Position numbers and translations under genes: made by a program
NCBI GenBank assembly: GCA_036311565.1
Contig: JAXJPR010000003.1
Coordinates: 1-64,000, forward strand
DNA length: 64,000 nt
Direction of reading: 5' to 3'
DNA from: Fimousia sp036311565
GTDB lineage: Bacteria; Bacillota; Clostridia; Lachnospirales; Lachnospiraceae
In this document: piece after piece, positions 61,702 through 64,000 of the stretch
Layout: every line of letters begins with the position of its first letter
Numbering within the stretch: position 1 is the first letter of the stretch
The notes under the pieces: generated by a model
Databases searched by the model: none
What the model was told of the DNA's origin: nothing
The model's input: only the letters and a program-made list of their open reading frames with translations

Positions 61702-62676
61702 CTACTGGTTGATTTTCTGAATGTAGCGCTGTTCTAAGGCATCAAAATCATAAGCACGTTCCTGAAAATTATGTACTTTTGACTTTTGCTTTTGAGTGCC
61801 TGGCATGGTTCTTGCAGCTGAATGGTTCTTTTCGTAAGAAGCAATTTCATTCACGGATTTAATACCGGCCTTTTTCCAGGCATCTAAAATTTTCCCTGTA
61901 TATGGAAAACTAGGTTTTCCAATAGAGGTAATTGTACGGCGGCAAGCTTCTAAAATAACATTTAGGGAAAAGCCGTCTTTGTGAAGCCATTTTTCCATAA
62001 ATTCAATTTGGGCTGGGGCAGGCTGGTTATTCAGCCCCATGGCTTTCATAATCGTATAATAATCCTTTCCATAAGAAAGAGATTGGCTTTTTGCCTCCTG
62101 AAGAGTCTTGATTCCTTTCTGGTGCCAGTCAATGGCTACTTTTTCCATATAACGAAGGCTGTTCTTATGGTTGCTGACACAATATTCTACCAGATATTCA
62201 ATTAATTCTACAGGAAGTTTTAAAGCGTCATAAATGTACGAAAGAGAATTAATCTCTGGATTAGTCATAGGGTGCCCTAAATACATTTCTGTAATGTATT
62301 TTAAATGTGAAAAACCTTCGTCTTTTTGCTTTTTCTTAATATCCGCTGGTGTCAGCATGGATTTTTCAGGGAGCTGTCTTACAGCTGTCTGAGCAACAGG
62401 TTCTACAGCAGCAGCCGTTTCAGACTGAGTATCTGATAGAAGCACTCCTTCCCGTTCCCAGTAGGAAAGTGCTCGCATGACATCTCGTTCCGTCATCTCC
62501 AGACGGTCAGCAATCAGTTCGGGGAGAGGTTCTTTTCCACCTTGGAGCAGACGAAGAATCATGAAGAATACTTTGATGTATTCACCATTGGCCTTTGCCA
62601 TATAGGTGTCAATAAATTGATTGGATACTGTTGTAGTATCTGGTTCTATTTTACTGGATAGTGAAATAGGTCTCAT
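61702..62676 (-). CDS. DnaD-like primosome protein
   Basis: 324 residues. The N-terminal winged-helix part (FIDTYMAKANGEYIKVFFMI and LIADRLEMTERDVMRALSYW) and C-terminal DnaB/DnaD-type helices (YLGHPMTNPEINSLSYIYD and SIGKPSFPYTGKILDAWKK) are clear; a low-complexity linker lies between. The start is ATG 62676, eight bases after AAGGAG; in-frame codons upstream are not supported. A cluster of DnaA boxes precedes it. Confidence 0.85.
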   Translation of the reverse strand: MRPISLSSKIEPDTTTVSNQFIDTYMAKANGEYIKVFFMILRLLQGGKEPLPELIADRLEMTERDVMRALSYWEREGVLLSDTQSETAAAVEPVAQTAVRQLPEKSMLTPADIKKKQKDEGFSHLKYITEMYLGHPMTNPEINSLSYIYDALKLPVELIEYLVEYCVSNHKNSLRYMEKVAIDWHQKGIKTLQEAKSQSLSYGKDYYTIMKAMGLNNQPAPAQIEFMEKWLHKDGFSLNVILEACRRTITSIGKPSFPYTGKILDAWKKAGIKSVNEIASYEKNHSAARTMPGTQKQKSKVHNFQERAYDFDALEQRYIQKINQ

Positions 62677-62793
62677 GGTCATCTCTCCTTTATCTTGCTT
62701 GATTTTCTCTGTTTTTCTAATATAACATAGGATGAAAAAAAAGAAAACCAAAGGGTGGAATGTGTAAAGATCCAAAGATATCAGTGTGGAATT

Positions 62794-62944
62794 TGTGGAT
62801 AATGTGGACAACTTTGTGAAAAATACGAATACATGGTGAAAAGAACCATTTTTTTTAAAAAATATGAATGTGGATAAATAAATAAAAAATCCACAAAGTT
62901 ATGAACTTATAAATTGTGCATAACCATGTGGATAATGTGGATAA
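62794..62944. repeat. cluster of DnaA boxes
   Basis: TGTGGATAA (complement of the DnaA box TTATCCACA) is perfect at 62794-62802, 62869-62877, 62927-62935 and 62936-62944. One-mismatch copies are at 62803-62811 (TGTGGACAA) and 62915-62923 (TGTGCATAA). All six point the same way and two pairs are directly abutting. The region, upstream of the minus-strand dnaD-dnaI pair and beyond the end of murC, holds no gene and is AT-rich. Confidence 0.75.
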
Positions 62945-62948
62945 ATAT

Positions 62949-64000
62949 TTATTTAAGCAGGTTTTCTCCGATATCTACAACATTTCCGGCACCCATAGTT
63001 ATCAACAGGTCATTGTTTCTACAATTTTTTAAAACAAATTTTTCAATATCAGAAAAAGTTGAGATGTATTGAGCATCAACATCATATTGCTGCATCCGTT
63101 CTACAATATCTTTAGAATGAACTTCTCCCAGATCCTTTTCACGGGCTGCATAGATATCGGTGACGATAACATGATCACTTAAGCTTAAGGCTTGGGCAAA
63201 ATCGTCTAGGAAAGCAATGGTTCTGCTATACGTATGAGGCTGAAAAATTACCCATAATTCGTTATGAGGATATTTTTGTGCAGCAGTAATGGTTGCTTTG
63301 ATTTCCGTTGGGTGATGAGCATAATCATCAATGATGGTAAATCCATTACATTCGCCCTTATATTCAAAACGACGTTTTGTCCCAGAAAAGGCAAGAAGTC
63401 CTTTCTGGATATCTTCGGTATGAATGCCAAGGTGTTTTGCAACAGCAATGGCAGAAAGTGAATTCATAACATTGTGGGCACCGTTCACGTTCAGATGGAT
63501 ATGATCAGTAACCAGACCGTTCTCTACTAAATCGTAAGAACCGTTTCCCTGTTCATCATAAGAAATATTAGAAGCACAGTAGGTCAGATTATTTCCATGA
63601 ATACCAAATGTGACTACTTTGGCATCAGTTCCTTCCTTAATATATTCTGTGCAGTCCATATCGCCATTTAATACTAATAGACCATCTGCTGGTAACTTTC
63701 CTGCAAAAGTACGAAAACTTTCTTTGATTTCATCTAATCCGCTGAAAAAGTCCAAATGGTCTTCTTCAACATTTAAAATAATACTGATTGCAGGATTAAA
63801 AGAATGATAGCTGTTTGTATACTCACATGCTTCCGTAACCAAAATGTCAGATTTTCCTACGCGGATATTACCGCCAATAGCATCTAAAATTCCACCAACA
63901 CTAATGGTAGGATCCTTTTGTGCAGCTAAAAGAATATGGGAAAGCATAGAAGTAGTGGTAGTTTTTCCATGGGTTCCGGAAACTGCAATTGGATATTTGT
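62949..64000 (-). CDS. murC: UDP-N-acetylmuramate-L-alanine ligase, 5' end outside the window
   Basis: About 350 C-terminal residues are visible; roughly 110 at the N-terminus lie beyond 64000. Reading back past the ATG at 63947, the frame stays open and gives the Mur P-loop VSGTHGKTTTTSM, so 63947 is not the true start. Other MurC blocks: EACEYTNSYHSF, NVEEDHLDFF, IIDDYAHHPTE and FQPHTYSRT. It adds the first amino acid, L-alanine, to UDP-MurNAc. Confidence 0.95.
   Translation of the reverse strand, partial: KYPIAVSGTHGKTTTTSMLSHILLAAQKDPTISVGGILDAIGGNIRVGKSDILVTEACEYTNSYHSFNPAISIILNVEEDHLDFFSGLDEIKESFRTFAGKLPADGLLVLNGDMDCTEYIKEGTDAKVVTFGIHGNNLTYCASNISYDEQGNGSYDLVENGLVTDHIHLNVNGAHNVMNSLSAIAVAKHLGIHTEDIQKGLLAFSGTKRRFEYKGECNGFTIIDDYAHHPTEIKATITAAQKYPHNELWVIFQPHTYSRTIAFLDDFAQALSLSDHVIVTDIYAAREKDLGEVHSKDIVERMQQYDVDAQYISTFSDIEKFVLKNCRNNDLLITMGAGNVVDIGENLLK

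Noticed and set aside
62794..62944. Chromosomal origin of replication
   Set aside because: dnaA, dnaN, rpmH and rnpA are absent from the window and no DNA-unwinding element is clear; described instead as a DnaA-box cluster.

Overview
The window is AT-rich, densely packed chromosomal DNA of a low-GC Gram-positive anaerobe, most likely a spore-forming Clostridia member of the Lachnospiraceae type. The main clues are strong AGGAGG ribosome binding sites, frequent GTG/TTG starts, a germination-type CwlD amidase, an LL-diaminopimelate aminotransferase, 2[4Fe-4S] ferredoxin, DUF951 beside rpsF-ssb-rpsR, and an F-type ATP synthase whose c subunit carries the sodium-binding ligand set. I see no prophage, insertion sequence or CRISPR array; the window is mostly housekeeping, with small accessory islands.

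Layout. 1-770: initiator tRNA and an MscL channel with an added zinc ribbon. 774-7284: a LacI-family regulator divergent from an operon resembling anaerobic glycerol-3-phosphate dehydrogenase (GlpA-like FAD/BFD protein, FAD/NAD oxidoreductase, DUF1667 iron-sulfur protein), joined to a GpsA-like dehydrogenase and a short FAD-fold protein. 7378-11321: an intact MacB-type ABC exporter pair, then a decayed second ABC locus. 11416-12796: DUF951, rpsF-ssb-rpsR. 12988-16355: HAD phosphatase, YhdT/PanF-type symporter, rpiA. 16480-21069: gdpP-rplI-dnaB and a MerR-like regulator. 21094-23936: DUF1858 protein, ferredoxin (57 codons), mecA, an orphan small ORF, cwlD. 24073-27241: sua5, an LMW phosphatase homologue lacking its catalytic cysteine, rpiB, xpt, a thioesterase. 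27444-28985: an ECF-like sigma factor with a DUF4367 membrane partner and two matching promoter-like motifs. 29265-36294: complete atpZ-I-B-E-F-H-A-G-D-C operon.

36350-48288: VanZ-like protein, HAD phosphatase, two paralogous secreted Ig-domain proteins, DUF4253 protein, tatD-rsmA, a convergent unknown gene, tadA, the SRP RNA, a FadR-type GntR regulator followed by two GntR-type operators with no evident target gene, a YwmB-like protein and an unknown acidic protein. 48412-58069: methyltransferase plus membrane-anchored propeller/C39-like protein, M29 aminopeptidase, an SbcD/SbcC-like pair with a very short SbcC, and a class A penicillin-binding protein. 58138-64000 (minus strand): dapL, prs, dnaI-like and dnaD-like primosomal genes, a cluster of DnaA boxes, and the 3' part of murC.

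Most promising for follow-up: the duplicated TGTCAC-N16-CGTT motif around the sigma/anti-sigma pair, with a possible short ECF-controlled transcript; the DnaA-box cluster upstream of the dnaD-dnaI pair; the Cys-to-Ser phosphatase homologue; the paired GntR operators lacking a target; and the polyol-phosphate-type redox operon. All function assignments are from reading motifs by eye; no database search was run.
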